From NCBI RefSeq assembly GCF_015710975.1, contig NZ_CP049783.1:3391501-3455500 (forward strand): a stretch of DNA of 64,000 nt. The letters are read 5' to 3'. A program made the translations under genes and the position numbers. The DNA comes from Paenibacillus polymyxa (GTDB lineage: Bacteria > Bacillota > Bacilli > Paenibacillales > Paenibacillaceae). The first letter of the stretch is position 1. Each line of letters opens with the position of its first letter. Shown one piece after another: positions 8,945 through 18,602 of this stretch. The notes beneath the pieces are model-generated. The model ran no database searches, was not told the DNA's origin, and saw only the letters and a program-made list of their open reading frames with translations.

Positions 8945-8991
8945 GGTTGGGGACACGGGAGATATTGGAATTTATAAAGGGGTAATGAGTT

Positions 8992-9960
8992 TTGAATAAG
9001 AGACTAGATAACAGATGTAACCACAAAATGAGATGGGGCCAAACGATTTTGGGAGCGCTGTTGGCGCTTAGTCTGGTGCTACTCAGTGGAGGAAATGCAT
9101 GGGCTTCATCCAGTGAACAGTTAAAATGGATTGAGGGTGGCCGAAAGGTAGACCTGGGAAATGTAGCTGCGGTTGATTTAGACTCATCTCTTCTTTTTTT
9201 GGATGCGGCTAACACTGCGAAGGTAAGCGAGATGAATCACGAAAAGCCATCTGGCAAGGAAATTGGGAGTATATTTCCGAAGGATGAAAATCAAAATTGG
9301 GAAGTTGTTTTTGAATACTATGAACTTGGACATATCAAGGATGATGAAAAAGAAGACATCGATGCAGATGCCATTCTAGATAGTTATAAAGAGGGTACGG
9401 AAGAGAGTAACAAGGAAAAAGCGGAAAGTGATCGCCTGTATGTTACAGGCTGGGATGTGGAGCCTTTTTATAATGAAACGACCCATAATTTAACCTGGTC
9501 TATGCTGGCGGAGGATGGGAACAAGGAAAAGCTGATTAATTATAATGTTCGTGTGCTCACTCGTCAGGGTTATATCTCTGCCATATTAGTGTCCGATCCT
9601 GCACATTTGGACGCGGATAAGAAGTTCTTGAATGAGAAAATATTACCCAAGCTGACAGTCAAATCAGGTGAGCGATACGAAGATTTTAATGCTTCAACGG
9701 ACAAAATTTCTGAGTATGGCCTGACCGGACTGATTTTGGGAGGGGCCGGCTTGGCAGTAGCTAAAAAGGTAGGCTTGTTGGCATTAATCCTTGCTTTTAT
9801 TAAGGGCGCGGGAGTTAAGGTGCTTGTCCTCATTGGTGCTGCTTGTGTAGGTGTGTTTGGTGTGATAGGCAAGTTTTTTGCCAAATTATTTCGCAAGAAA
9901 AAGTCAGAATCTATGCACAATGAAACGAATGCTCAGGATCAGTCAGAAACATTACAGTAG
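8992..9960 (+). CDS. DUF2167 family membrane-anchored protein
   Basis: A 322-aa exported protein. A signal peptide runs through LLALSLVLLSGG with a likely cut after NAWA. The middle carries the family pattern: an early acidic-rich FEYYELGHIKDDE segment, a central LYVTGWDVEPFYN and then YNVRVLTRQGY. Near the C-terminus two hydrophobic helices (about 248-265 and 268-295) precede a basic tail, so the C-terminus is anchored in the membrane. Family function is unknown. The start is TTG, eight bases after AAAGGGG; an internal ATG at 9028 also begins a signal peptide and cannot be excluded. It has its own promoter and terminator and seems to stand alone. Confidence 0.75.
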   Translation: MNKRLDNRCNHKMRWGQTILGALLALSLVLLSGGNAWASSSEQLKWIEGGRKVDLGNVAAVDLDSSLLFLDAANTAKVSEMNHEKPSGKEIGSIFPKDENQNWEVVFEYYELGHIKDDEKEDIDADAILDSYKEGTEESNKEKAESDRLYVTGWDVEPFYNETTHNLTWSMLAEDGNKEKLINYNVRVLTRQGYISAILVSDPAHLDADKKFLNEKILPKLTVKSGERYEDFNASTDKISEYGLTGLILGGAGLAVAKKVGLLALILAFIKGAGVKVLVLIGAACVGVFGVIGKFFAKLFRKKKSESMHNETNAQDQSETLQ

Positions 9961-10056
9961 CTCTAAAGAAACACGCCATAATATAATTACTAACAAAAAG
10001 GTCAGGCAGCCTGATCAGTACACACTGAAGAGGTAGCATGGGCAAGAACATTATGA

Positions 10057-10102
10057 ACAGATGATCATGGTAATGATAGACCCATGAATCATCTGTTTTT
10101 TA
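10057..10102 (+). terminator. Intrinsic terminator after DUF2167 gene
   Basis: ACAGATGATCATGG pairs with CCATGAATCATCTGT (one bulge) and is followed by TTTTTTT. It separates convergent genes. Confidence 0.7.
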
Positions 10103-10105
10103 TAT

Positions 10106-11146
10106 TTATCCCTTGTAATACTTTCGGTATACCGCGGGTGTTGTGCCTTCATATTTTTTGAATATTTTAATAAAATACCCTGGCTCATTAAAGCCGAGCT
10201 CACTACTGATCTGGGATACAGGGATATCTGTAGCTTCGAGCAGCTGCTTCGCCCATTTCATCTTTAAGCGGGCAAGATAGCTGGAAAAGTTCTCACCCGT
10301 TTCCTTCGCAAACAGCCGACTAAAATAACTCGGACTAATGTGACACAAGTCAGCCATGGCTTTTAGAGAGAAAGTTTCACCTTTGTGCTCATAAATATAT
10401 TCAAAGGCGGGTTTGAGTACAGGATTTCCGCACGGAATATCCTCATCCCCTGAGGAGTTCAGATAGGCATCTGCTAAGAAATTATTCATTTCTTTCTTAA
10501 GGCTTTCGATATGCTTCAGCGAGTAGCCAGGAAGAATATCAGACAATTGCGGACTGGACTGTATGGCCGAAGCCTTTTCGAACATTTCCGCGAGAAGATT
10601 TTTGTTCATTGCTTCTTCAACAATATAATTACACAATAAGGATAACATGTTGGAGATCATCTGAATTTCCTGATAGGTCATCGTCGGCAGATCGGCATAG
10701 TAGTCTTTAAGTTCCTCCCATTTGGAGCTGTACAGTTTTTCATTTTTTGATGTGAGGATTTGTTCCAGCTGTAAAGCGTTCGAAGGATCGGCTAGGCGAA
10801 CCTGACCTGCCATGACGGCGCCAATGTACTTATCGTCGATAATGATTGGTACCGCGATGTCAACGATGTCATAATGACAGAGATAAATATAAGGTTTGTT
10901 GGAACGCACCGCTTCAAGTCCACCACGAGAGTCACATTTCTGGCAGTAGGGAAGGAGATTCTCATCTTGGCGAACCTTCTTGCAGAACGATTGACATTGG
11001 CTGTGACTAGTTACGGGATTCCCTCTATAATCGACGGTGAGAATGGCTAATTTGGTAACGGATGCTAATGAATCCTGCAACTGCTCCCACTTTTCCAAAT
11101 CAAAGATTTTCTGGATGCTCAAATGTTCACGTATCAAGATTCTCAT
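10106..11146 (-). CDS. PocR-domain AraC-type regulator, probable activator of gldA-dhaKL
   Basis: Residues about 10-170 form a PocR sensory domain with its cysteine cluster (CQSFCKKV, then YCQKCDSRGG) and the repeated ..YIYLCHYDIVDIAVPI.. strand. Residues about 245-343 are an AraC-type double helix-turn-helix (LKAMADLCHISPSYFSRLF, later SELGFNEPGYFIKIFKKY). PocR-type regulators respond to small diols or polyols, so glycerol or a derivative is a likely ligand. It is transcribed divergently from the glycerol dehydrogenase/dihydroxyacetone kinase genes, sharing a 180-bp spacer with a direct repeat suited to AraC-family binding. The first ATG is used; no clear ribosome site is seen. Confidence 0.85.
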   Translation of the reverse strand: MRILIREHLSIQKIFDLEKWEQLQDSLASVTKLAILTVDYRGNPVTSHSQCQSFCKKVRQDENLLPYCQKCDSRGGLEAVRSNKPYIYLCHYDIVDIAVPIIIDDKYIGAVMAGQVRLADPSNALQLEQILTSKNEKLYSSKWEELKDYYADLPTMTYQEIQMISNMLSLLCNYIVEEAMNKNLLAEMFEKASAIQSSPQLSDILPGYSLKHIESLKKEMNNFLADAYLNSSGDEDIPCGNPVLKPAFEYIYEHKGETFSLKAMADLCHISPSYFSRLFAKETGENFSSYLARLKMKWAKQLLEATDIPVSQISSELGFNEPGYFIKIFKKYEGTTPAVYRKYYKG

Positions 11147-11178
11147 CCCTTAATGGTAAATTATCCTGTAAGCAACAA

Positions 11179-11234
11179 CAAAAAAGTACAATTTACATGC
11201 TTCAGTGCAAAAAAATACGATTGCAAATTATAAT
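11179..11234 (+). promoter_or_regulatory. gldA promoter with direct-repeat activator sites
   Basis: CAAAAAAGTACAATTTACA at 11179 and CAAAAAAATACGATTGCAAA at 11208 are near-direct repeats 29 bp apart. The second overlaps a poor -35 (TGCAAA at 11206) that lies 17 bases before TATAAT at 11229. This is the usual arrangement for an AraC-type activator compensating for a weak -35 box. Confidence 0.5.
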
Positions 11235-11326
11235 ATATTCCTTGATTCCTCCAATGTAAAGTTCACATGGTTCGTTTATAGTTTTAATCAGAACGAAACC
11301 AACACCATTAAAGGGAGGAATTATAG

Positions 11327-12460
11327 ATGAGAAAAGCTTTTATCAGCCCAAGCAAATATGTACAAGGTGAAAACGAATTGTTGAATTTGGGTTACTATGT
11401 GAGTACCTTTGGCAAATCTGCTTTACTGATCGCGCATCCAGCCGATGTGGAGCGGGTGAAAGATAAGCTTGATTCCACTACGGAAAAGTATAACGTAACC
11501 TTTATTGAAAGCGGTTTTATGGGTGAGTGCTCCAGACAAGAAGTGTCTAGACTCCAAGAAATCGCCACTGCGAATGGATGTGATTGCATCGTTGGTCTCG
11601 GCGGCGGCAAAGCGATTGACGCGGCGAAATGTGTGGCACAAGGGGAAGCGCTTATCATCTGTCCTACGATTGCTGCGACGGATGCGCCGACAAGTCACTC
11701 GGCCGTTCTTTATACTCCAGAAGGCGCATTCGACGATTACGCCTATTTTAAACAAAGCCCGAGTGTCGTATTAGTCGACACCACTGTAATTGCCAATGCA
11801 CCAACCCGATTCCTCGTATCAGGTATGGGTGATGCACTGTCGACATACTTTGAAGCCCGTGCGACCTCTCGCTCTTACTCCAGGGTCAACGCTGGACTGC
11901 CTAATGGAGTACGCGAGGGACAGTGTGCGCCAGCCGTAGGTACGAATGCGGCGTTGGCACTTGCAACGTTATGCTATGAAATGCTCTTAAAAGACGGTGC
12001 CAAAGCAAAAGCGGCATGCGATGAAAATCATGTTACACAAGCACTCGAAAATATCATTGAAACTAATATTTTACTCTCAGGTCTTGGCTTCGAAAGCGGC
12101 GGACTTGCTGCGGCCCATGCGATTCATGATGGACTCACCATTCTGGAAGGCACGCATCACTATTACCATGGAGAAAAAGTCGCGTTCGGTACGATCGCAC
12201 AGCTGGTGCTCGAAAACGCACCGACGGAAGAATTACATCAGGTACTGGATTTCTGTTTAACCATCGGTTTGCCGGTCTGCTTGGCCGATATCGGTGTCGA
12301 TCATATCAGCCAGGAAGAACTCATGGAAGTAGCTGCTAAAGCCTGCATTGAGGAGGAATCGATTCATGCCATGCCGTTTCCGATCACGGTAGAGCAGGTT
12401 GCAGCGGCAATTGCTGCGGCCGACCGGATCGGCAGCCAGTACAAAGCGGAGGTAAAATAG
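11327..12460 (+). CDS. gldA: Glycerol dehydrogenase (NAD+)
   Basis: A 377-aa iron-containing-type alcohol dehydrogenase of the GldA family that oxidises glycerol to dihydroxyacetone in the cytoplasm. The NAD-binding GLGGGKAIDAAK (residues about 90-101) and the zinc ligands are visible: Asp in the SGMGDALSTYFEA segment and His in GLAAAHAIHDGLT and HHYYHGEKVAFG. Family length is about 365-375. A strong GGGAGGAA site precedes the ATG. The stop is one base from the start of the dihydroxyacetone kinase gene, so the pathway glycerol to dihydroxyacetone to dihydroxyacetone phosphate is encoded as a two-gene operon under the divergent PocR/AraC regulator. Confidence 0.93.
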   Translation: MRKAFISPSKYVQGENELLNLGYYVSTFGKSALLIAHPADVERVKDKLDSTTEKYNVTFIESGFMGECSRQEVSRLQEIATANGCDCIVGLGGGKAIDAAKCVAQGEALIICPTIAATDAPTSHSAVLYTPEGAFDDYAYFKQSPSVVLVDTTVIANAPTRFLVSGMGDALSTYFEARATSRSYSRVNAGLPNGVREGQCAPAVGTNAALALATLCYEMLLKDGAKAKAACDENHVTQALENIIETNILLSGLGFESGGLAAAHAIHDGLTILEGTHHYYHGEKVAFGTIAQLVLENAPTEELHQVLDFCLTIGLPVCLADIGVDHISQEELMEVAAKACIEEESIHAMPFPITVEQVAAAIAAADRIGSQYKAEVK

Positions 12461-12461
12461 C

Positions 12462-14222
12462 ATGAAAAAGGTCATCAACCGTACGGAAAATTTGGTTCTT
12501 GAGATGTGCAGTGGTATCGCGCTCGCGCATCCCGAGTTGGAATTTCTACCAAAATATAAAGTGCTCAAGAAAAAGGAACTGAACACGGAGAAAGTAACGC
12601 TCATCAGCGGTGGTGGCAGCGGACACGAGCCCGCTCACGCCGGCTTTGTCGGCAAGGGGATGCTCGATGCGGCGGTCTGCGGTGATGTTTTTGCCTCTCC
12701 TTCGCAAATTCAAGTGTATCAGGCCATCCGAGCAACAGCTGGGAAAAAAGGCACACTGCTGATTATCAAAAACTACAGCGGCGATATCATGAACTTTAGA
12801 AACGGCGCTCATCTGGCTGCTGAAGATGGTTTGGAAGTGGACTATGTAAAGGTCGAAGACGACATCGCTGTAGAAGACAGTCTATATACGGTCGGACGGC
12901 GCGGTGTAGCGGGCACGGTACTTGTGCATAAGATCGCGGGTGCAGTGGCAGAAGAGGGGCGTAGTTTGGCAGAAGTCAAAGCAGTGGCGGAGAAAGCCGC
13001 TGCGAATGTACGCAGTATCGGATTTGCATTGACGTCGTGCACCGTGCCGGCGAAGGGCTCGCCAACGTTTGAGCTCGGGCCTGATGAAATCGAATACGGC
13101 GTTGGCATTCACGGCGAGCCTGGAATCAGACGCGAGAAGCTGACAGATGCGGATACGTTGGCACGCAGAATGGTAACCGACCTCCTTCGAGACATGCAGA
13201 TCGAAAACGGATTCAGCGGAGAAATTGCACTGCTGATCAATGGTTTTGGCGGTACGCCTCTGCAAGAACTGTATCTTTTCAATTATGCGGTCACTCGCGA
13301 ACTAGCAGCGAAGGGAATCAAGATCAATCGATCTTTCGTCAACAATTATATGACAAGTATCGATATGGCGGGCATCTCAGTTTCAATCATGAAGCTGGAC
13401 GACGAACTGCAAACCTTACTTTCCCATGAAAGCAACACGCCTGCGTTCAAGGTGTCTGGACCTGCTGATCAAGTCGTGTTCACAGACCTATCAACTGTAG
13501 CAGACGAAAATCGGCAAGTATCTTTCGAGGTGGAAACTGCCCCTGCTTTTGCAGTTATTGAGGATAACAAGATTACGTTGAACAATCTGATATACCTGGT
13601 TGACAAAATGAGTGAGGTTATCATCAAGAATGAGGTGCCTTTTTGCGATCTTGATTCTCATGCAGGCGATGGCGACTTTGGCATGAGTGTTGCCAAGGGG
13701 TTCCGTCAGCTGAAACGGGAATGGAGCGACATCCTAAACCAAGATTCCTTGACGATGGGAAGCTTTCTCCATTCATGCTCGCTCGTCATCATGGAATACT
13801 GCGGTGGGGCTTCGGGTCCGATCTGGGGCTCAGCATTTCGCGCGGCAGCACGATCTGCGGGTGAACGAAGCGAACTGACCATTGCCGAATTCGCAGATAT
13901 GATGCAGGCTGCGGTGCAAGGCATACAATCGACAGGTGAACGTTCTTTCGGTAGAGGAGCCGTCGTGGGTGATAAAACGCTTATTGATGCATTAGTGCCA
14001 TGTGCGGATAGCTGGGTAGAGAGCGCGAAATCAAATGTTGACGTGAAGGAAGCCTTTGTGCGAGGTGCTCAAGCCGCTGTCCTAGGGGCCAAAAAGACAG
14101 AAAACATCGTGGCGCGTATGGGACGTGCCGGAGCGGTCGGAGAGAGAAGCCTTGGTTATCCAGACGCGGGGGCTTATGCGCTTGGAGTGATTTTTACGGA
14201 GCTTGCTGAATGTTTGAACTAA
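12462..14222 (+). CDS. dhaK: ATP-dependent dihydroxyacetone kinase, DhaK-DhaL fusion
   Basis: A 586-aa fusion. The N-terminal DhaK domain (about 1-330) has the substrate site SGGGSGHEPAHAGFVG and GVGIHGEPG, whose His forms the hemiaminal with dihydroxyacetone. The C-terminal DhaL domain (about 372-586) has the ATP/Mg site DLDSHAGDGDFG and the GGASGPIWG loop. Having both domains in one chain is typical of ATP-using kinases rather than the PTS-dependent split form, and no DhaM is nearby. GGAGGTAAAATAGC at the end of gldA provides the ribosome site, so translation is coupled. The product feeds lower glycolysis. Confidence 0.93.
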   Translation: MKKVINRTENLVLEMCSGIALAHPELEFLPKYKVLKKKELNTEKVTLISGGGSGHEPAHAGFVGKGMLDAAVCGDVFASPSQIQVYQAIRATAGKKGTLLIIKNYSGDIMNFRNGAHLAAEDGLEVDYVKVEDDIAVEDSLYTVGRRGVAGTVLVHKIAGAVAEEGRSLAEVKAVAEKAAANVRSIGFALTSCTVPAKGSPTFELGPDEIEYGVGIHGEPGIRREKLTDADTLARRMVTDLLRDMQIENGFSGEIALLINGFGGTPLQELYLFNYAVTRELAAKGIKINRSFVNNYMTSIDMAGISVSIMKLDDELQTLLSHESNTPAFKVSGPADQVVFTDLSTVADENRQVSFEVETAPAFAVIEDNKITLNNLIYLVDKMSEVIIKNEVPFCDLDSHAGDGDFGMSVAKGFRQLKREWSDILNQDSLTMGSFLHSCSLVIMEYCGGASGPIWGSAFRAAARSAGERSELTIAEFADMMQAAVQGIQSTGERSFGRGAVVGDKTLIDALVPCADSWVESAKSNVDVKEAFVRGAQAAVLGAKKTENIVARMGRAGAVGERSLGYPDAGAYALGVIFTELAECLN

Positions 14223-14255
14223 TTCGCTAATTCTTAAAAATTCAAGGTTTGTTCA

Positions 14256-14284
14256 TTGCAATTGGGATGCATTAGGTTTATAAT
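14256..14284 (+). promoter_or_regulatory. Sigma-A promoter of the 83-aa gene
   Basis: TTGCAA and TATAAT are separated by 17 bases. The resulting 5' UTR of about 95 bases contains small hairpins (GTGGGA/TCCCAT, and GAGCA/TGCTC around 14336-14360) before the GCGAGGGA ribosome site. Confidence 0.65.
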
Positions 14285-14386
14285 TTCAGACGGATTCAAA
14301 AGGCTTATCCCTGGATCCGTGGGAGTTCATCCCATCTGAGCAAGCATACTTGCATGCTCAAATAAGAATTAAGCGAGGGATTTACA

Positions 14387-14638
14387 ATGAAAACCTGCTG
14401 CACCATCCAAGTTGACGAAGACAGTTTAGTTATTGATTTGCCAGAAGAAGGAACCACGCTAGAGTCCCTGCTCGGTGATATTGAGAGTTGTGGAGGCAGT
14501 GAAGAACCTTGGCTACAACTTATAGACAAGGTGATGGGTAACTCATCTGAGACTGTACTGACAGATCAAGCGACGGATGGCGGCGATATGAACGAAGATC
14601 AGGCAACCCAAGAACCTCAAGCTGCCGCTAAGGGGTAA
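14387..14638 (+). CDS. Small acidic hypothetical protein, 83 aa
   Basis: No family is recognised. The peptide begins MKTCCTIQVDEDS, with a vicinal cysteine pair and a third cysteine at about residue 35, and is strongly acidic with a Gln/Glu/Ala-rich tail. It has its own promoter, a clear ribosome site (GCGAGGGATTTACA) and a terminator, so expression as a single-gene unit is likely. It lacks a signal peptide. Confidence 0.6.
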   Translation: MKTCCTIQVDEDSLVIDLPEEGTTLESLLGDIESCGGSEEPWLQLIDKVMGNSSETVLTDQATDGGDMNEDQATQEPQAAAKG

Positions 14639-14700
14639 TAAGGACATCATACGTTAAGACGATATTGTTAACATTATCCGATCATATACAAGATCATGAT

Positions 14701-14746
14701 AAGACTGCTGTACCGAGCTTAGGCATCGGGAAGCAGTCTTTTTTTA
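14701..14746 (+). terminator. Intrinsic terminator after the 83-aa gene
   Basis: AAGACTGCT pairs with AGCAGTCTT, followed by seven T residues. Confidence 0.8.
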
Positions 14747-15079
14747 AGTTAAAGAGTTGCAATTGAGACTCTTTTTAACCTGTTAACCAGCCAAAATTGG
14801 CCAAATTTTTCAATAGCTAAATGAGACTTTTGTCCCTTCAGTACTCTACAGTAGCCAACTAAGGGGTACATATCCCAAAACCGTGACTTCTTATTCATTT
14901 TCTAGCATAAAGTCGAAATGTAACATGTAACTAACTATAATAGTAGTAACATCCATATACAGGTAAGTGACATCGAATGTTGGACCTGATCCTTTTATTG
15001 TATGAAGGAAGGGGCGAAAAAGCGGAGAACAACGTACTGATAAGTCTCATCTATTTTATTAAAAGGAAGGAATGTGTAA
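14747..15079 (+). other. Upstream region of the GH5-CBM3 cellulase
   Basis: About 330 bp without a gene. TATAAT at 14936-14941 lies after ATGTAACATGTAACTAAC and could be a -10 box; its -35 match is poor. No cre box was found here, unlike the second endoglucanase of the window. Confidence 0.35.
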
Positions 15080-16699
15080 ATGATGAACAGGCAATGGATC
15101 CTGCCAAGGATCGCAAAAAGAGTAGCAGTACTGCTAACAGCAGTGTTGCTATTAACGTTAACGAATGGGTTTAACTGGAATGCGTCAACAGCAGAGGCGG
15201 CCGGGACGACCCCTGTGGAACGTTACGGACAACTTTCAGTAAAGAGCGGTAAACTGGTGGATAAAAATGGACAGCCTGTACAGCTCAAGGGCATTAGTTC
15301 TCATGGCGTCCAATGGTTTGGAGATCTGGTGAATCAGGACACTATGAAATGGTTGCGGGACGATTGGGGCATTTCCGTGTTTCGAGTTGCGTTGTACACT
15401 GAAGAAAACGGTTATATTGCCAATCCTTCATTGAAAAATAAAGTGAAGGAAGCCATTGAGGCAGCACAGAAATTGGGTTTGTACGTCATTATTGACTGGC
15501 ACATTCTCTCAGATGGCGATCCGAACATTCATAAAAATGAAGCCAAAGCTTTCTTTAATGAATTTTCCACTAAGTATGGTCATTTGCCTAACGTAATCTA
15601 TGAACTTGCTAATGAGCCGAATGGGAATGTGAACTGGAACAATCAAATTCGACCTTATGCATCCGAGGTATCTCAGGTTATTCGAGCTAAGGACCCGGAT
15701 AATATTATTATTGTAGGAACAGGTACCTGGAGTCAGGATGTACATGATGCAGCAGACCATCCACTTCCAGACAAAAATACAATGTATACCGTGCATTTCT
15801 ATGCGGGAACACATGGACAATATTTGCGCGATCGGGTTGATTATGCACTGAACAAGGGTGTAGGCATTTTTGCTACCGAGTGGGGGACAAGCGACGCTTC
15901 GGGTAACGGTGGCCCTTTCCTGAATGAATCCAAAGTATGGACTGACTTTCTGGCTAGCCGTAAAATCAGTTGGGCCAATTGGTCGCTTGCTGACAAAAAT
16001 GAGACCTCGGCTGCGCTGTTGCCTGGTGCAGATCGCAAGGGTGGATGGCCTGATTCACAATTAACAGCTTCCGGCAAATTCGTAAAACAGGCAATTCTGG
16101 AAGGCTCCAGCAGTTATGGTGGAGGAGGAAGCAACGGCGGAAATACCGGCGGAAACGGCAACAATGGCGGTAGTAACGATGGTGGAAATAGCGGTGGAAA
16201 CAATGGTAACGATCACAGTGGAAGTACACCAGGCGGTAATAATGAAGGGATCGTGCTTCAATATCGCACCGATGATACGAATGCCAAGGATAATGCGATC
16301 CGACCTCAATTTAATATCAAAAATACGGGTAAAACAGCTGTGAAGCTGAGTGATCTGAAAATTCGCTACTATTATACAGATGAGAGCAAACAAGCTCAGC
16401 AGTTTTTTGTAGACTGGGCCAAGATTGGCAACGAAAAGGTAAAAGCAACTTTTGTAACATTGCCAAAGCCGAAGGTCAAGGCAGATAAATATGTAGAAAT
16501 TTCTTTCACAGATGGAGCAGGAACGATTCAGCCCGGCGGCGAAACCGGGGAAATTCAATCCCGTATTCATGCTGCAAATTGGAGCAACTTTGATGAGACC
16601 AACGATTACTCCTATGGTGCTACCCAAACAGCATTCGCAGACTGGGACCATGGCACCGTATATCAGCAAGGTAAGCTGGTATGGGGTATAGAACCCTAG
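15080..16699 (+). CDS. Secreted endoglucanase, GH5 catalytic domain plus CBM3
   Basis: A 539-aa extracellular cellulase cutting internal beta-1,4-glucan bonds. Residues 1-41 form a Sec signal peptide ending AEAA. The GH5 barrel spans about 45-340, with acid/base Glu179 in YELANEPNG, nucleophile Glu267 in [11 protein letters not shown] and DWH at 139-141. A Gly/Asn/Ser linker follows (about 346-388), then a family 3 carbohydrate-binding module (about 390-539) beginning [20 protein letters not shown] and ending [13 protein letters not shown]. The layout matches Bacillus/Paenibacillus EglS-type enzymes. AAGGAAGG lies 9-15 bases before the tandem ATGs at 15080/15083. It has its own terminator. 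Confidence 0.93.
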   Translation: MMNRQWILPRIAKRVAVLLTAVLLLTLTNGFNWNASTAEAAGTTPVERYGQLSVKSGKLVDKNGQPVQLKGISSHGVQWFGDLVNQDTMKWLRDDWGISVFRVALYTEENGYIANPSLKNKVKEAIEAAQKLGLYVIIDWHILSDGDPNIHKNEAKAFFNEFSTKYGHLPNVIYELANEPNGNVNWNNQIRPYASEVSQVIRAKDPDNIIIVGTGTWSQDVHDAADHPLPDKNTMYTVHFYAGTHGQYLRDRVDYALNKGVGIFATEWGTSDASGNGGPFLNESKVWTDFLASRKISWANWSLADKNETSAALLPGADRKGGWPDSQLTASGKFVKQAILEGSSSYGGGGSNGGNTGGNGNNGGSNDGGNSGGNNGNDHSGSTPGGNNEGIVLQYRTDDTNAKDNAIRPQFNIKNTGKTAVKLSDLKIRYYYTDESKQAQQFFVDWAKIGNEKVKATFVTLPKPKVKADKYVEISFTDGAGTIQPGGETGEIQSRIHAANWSNFDETNDYSYGATQTAFADWDHGTVYQQGKLVWGIEP

Positions 16700-16904
16700 A
16701 AATTCAGCCATGACAAACTTGGCTGGAGTGAGTAAAGAGATGGGACTTTTGGTTGCACTCTTTTGAAGAAATGAAGTATAGCTTATGCGCCTTTGGTATA
16801 TGGATGATGGAACTTTAGAAGTAAACAATTTATACTTCAGTTCCGATGGATATACTACTAAAGTACCATATGACATTCGACTTTTGTGGTATCTATATTA
16901 CAAC

Positions 16905-16943
16905 AAACCCCCGCTGTTGCCTTTATAGGCAGGCGGGGGTTTT
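16905..16943. terminator. Bidirectional terminator between cellulase and LLM oxidoreductase
   Basis: AAACCCCCGC and GCGGGGGTTTT form a G/C-rich hairpin with an A tract on one side and T tract on the other, serving both convergent genes. Confidence 0.8.
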
Positions 16944-16978
16944 AATGTTAATGAAAATCAGCCTCTGTTCATCTGTGT

Positions 16979-17983
16979 TTATACCAAATTAAAAGCTTTG
17001 GCCAGCAGACGGTAGGACTGAACACGTTTATTGAAGTCATGAATGGAAGAAACGACCAGTAATTCATCGGTACGATACTGCTCAGCCAGTCTTAGCAGCT
17101 GTTCCTTGCACTGCTCAGGAGTACCAACAACACGCCATGCTGCAGACTGGCGCAGCCGTTCACGATCAAATTCTGTATAGGGATAGGACATGGCTGTTTT
17201 CACCGATGGAAGAGAATTCATTTCTTTACCCTGCATGAGTAAAAGGAAATACAAACTAGCACTGGATGCCAGCAGCTCAGCTTCCTCTTCAGTTTCAGCG
17301 CAGGCTACCGTAACTGCCGCCATGGAGTGAGGCTTATCTCCTAAAATCGAAGGCATGAATTGCTCGTGGTAACGCGCGGTAGCTTCTACGCCGCCCGGAG
17401 TACCGAAAAATTGGGCAAAGGCGTAGGAGGCACCCATCATCGCGGCCAATCTGGCGCTCTCCCCGCTGGAGCCAAGCAACCATAATTCAGGAACGGTTGA
17501 TATCATCGGGGAGGCATGAAGGCCAGCAAACCGATGATTGTCAGGCACCGAATCATGGAAATAGTCGATTAAATCTAGAATCTGCTGTGGATATTGTTCG
17601 ACAGCTTGGTATTTCCCTTCCTGCAATGCGCGAGTAGCCAGCGGCAAGCCGCCTGGAGCACGTCCTATTCCCAAGTCAATGCGTCCAGGGTGGAGCGCCT
17701 CCAGTAACCGGAAGTTTTCAGCTACTTTATAGGCGCTATAGTGTGGCAGCATAATGCCGCCTGAACCCACACGAATCCGCGATGTGTGAGCAGCCAAATG
17801 GGCAATCAATACCTCGGGACTGGAGTGTGCTAGTGTTTTGGACGCATGATGCTCGGATACCCAATAACGGCTGTACCCCAGTTGATCAGCTTCACGCGCT
17901 AAATCTGTTGTATTAGACAATGCATCTTGAGCAGAACCGCCTTCAGGAATATGAGACTGGTCCAGTATACCCAGTTTAAGCAT
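16979..17983 (-). CDS. LLM-class flavin-dependent oxidoreductase (luciferase-like, MsnO8/YceB type)
   Basis: A 334-aa single-domain luciferase-fold protein. It starts LKLGILDQSHIPEG and has the family blocks YWVSEHHASKTLAHSSPEV, RVGSGGIMLPHYS, and RIDLGIGRAPGGLPL. Such proteins use reduced FMN to oxidise small substrates; the natural substrate is unknown. TGTAAGAGGTG supplies a ribosome site before the ATG. The gene is monocistronic. Confidence 0.88.
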   Translation of the reverse strand: MLKLGILDQSHIPEGGSAQDALSNTTDLAREADQLGYSRYWVSEHHASKTLAHSSPEVLIAHLAAHTSRIRVGSGGIMLPHYSAYKVAENFRLLEALHPGRIDLGIGRAPGGLPLATRALQEGKYQAVEQYPQQILDLIDYFHDSVPDNHRFAGLHASPMISTVPELWLLGSSGESARLAAMMGASYAFAQFFGTPGGVEATARYHEQFMPSILGDKPHSMAAVTVACAETEEEAELLASSASLYFLLLMQGKEMNSLPSVKTAMSYPYTEFDRERLRQSAAWRVVGTPEQCKEQLLRLAEQYRTDELLVVSSIHDFNKRVQSYRLLAKAFNLV

Positions 17984-18136
17984 TTTACAATCACCTCTTA
18001 CACAACTGTATCAAACACAACCCATTTGGTCAAAATTCAAAACTGGATAGGTTGGAGTTTGGGCATCTTTTCGTTATAATAAAGGATGCATAAGGGATGA
18101 GAGAACATCTCTGCTCATGGAGAGGGGACTACATTT

Positions 18137-18460
18137 GTGTTAAGAACACCTTTAGGGCGTGTCCGGCTCATGCTCTGGATTCAAGCTATAGCGTATTTGG
18201 CGATACTATTCACCCACCAGCCGCTGCAAGCTGCGGGCATGACCCAGGCGGTTATGGTGATTGGTAACATATACCGGGTGAGCTTTCTGTTGCTCCTCGT
18301 CGCTTTAATCTATGGAAAAACCGCATTGCATTGGTCTTTACGGCGGCCTCTTTTCATTATGTTTGCATCCTTCATTCCGTTTGGTCTAATGATTATGGAT
18401 TTTGTTTGGGTGCGAAAATGGACAGGAGATTCGACAGCAGAACAGAGAACTGCATCGTAA
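18137..18460 (+). CDS. DUF3817-like small membrane protein
   Basis: A 107-aa protein with three predicted membrane helices and a Phe/Pro-rich last loop (MFASFIPFGLMIMDFVW), resembling DUF3817 proteins. Function is unknown. It starts at GTG, eight bases after GAGAGGGGA; no ATG is available early in the frame. Confidence 0.6.
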   Translation: MLRTPLGRVRLMLWIQAIAYLAILFTHQPLQAAGMTQAVMVIGNIYRVSFLLLLVALIYGKTALHWSLRRPLFIMFASFIPFGLMIMDFVWVRKWTGDSTAEQRTAS

Positions 18461-18539
18461 ACTTTACAGGAGAGGTGCTTCGCTGTGAAGTGCGGTAGGA
18501 GCTTGTCTATGGAAGCGAGATTGGCTCCGATGCAGTAGA

Positions 18540-18577
18540 AAGAACATTACGCAGATGGATGCGTGGTGTTCTTTTTA
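18540..18577 (+). terminator. Intrinsic terminator after DUF3817-like gene
   Basis: AAGAACATTACGCA pairs with TGCGTGGTGTTCTT (G-U pairs), followed by TTTTT. Confidence 0.65.
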
Positions 18578-18602
18578 TTATGCACCGGAGAAAAGCGTTA
18601 AC

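Larger units (their letters stand above)
8491..8991. other. About 500 bp without a convincing gene
   Basis: The stretch is AT-rich and holds no long open frame. It contains two copies of a 28-bp element exactly 300 bp apart and, at its right end, the promoter of the DUF2167 gene. A 54-codon open frame on the - strand (ATG near 8818) begins MEERYKKTHHGQAQLRNRC but has no ribosome site and no recognised family. It may be decayed coding DNA. Confidence 0.4.

Noticed and set aside
15966..16876. Long antisense frames over the cellulase linker and CBM3
   Set aside because: They mirror the repetitive Gly/Asn-rich linker and the real GH5-CBM3 coding strand; no start signals.
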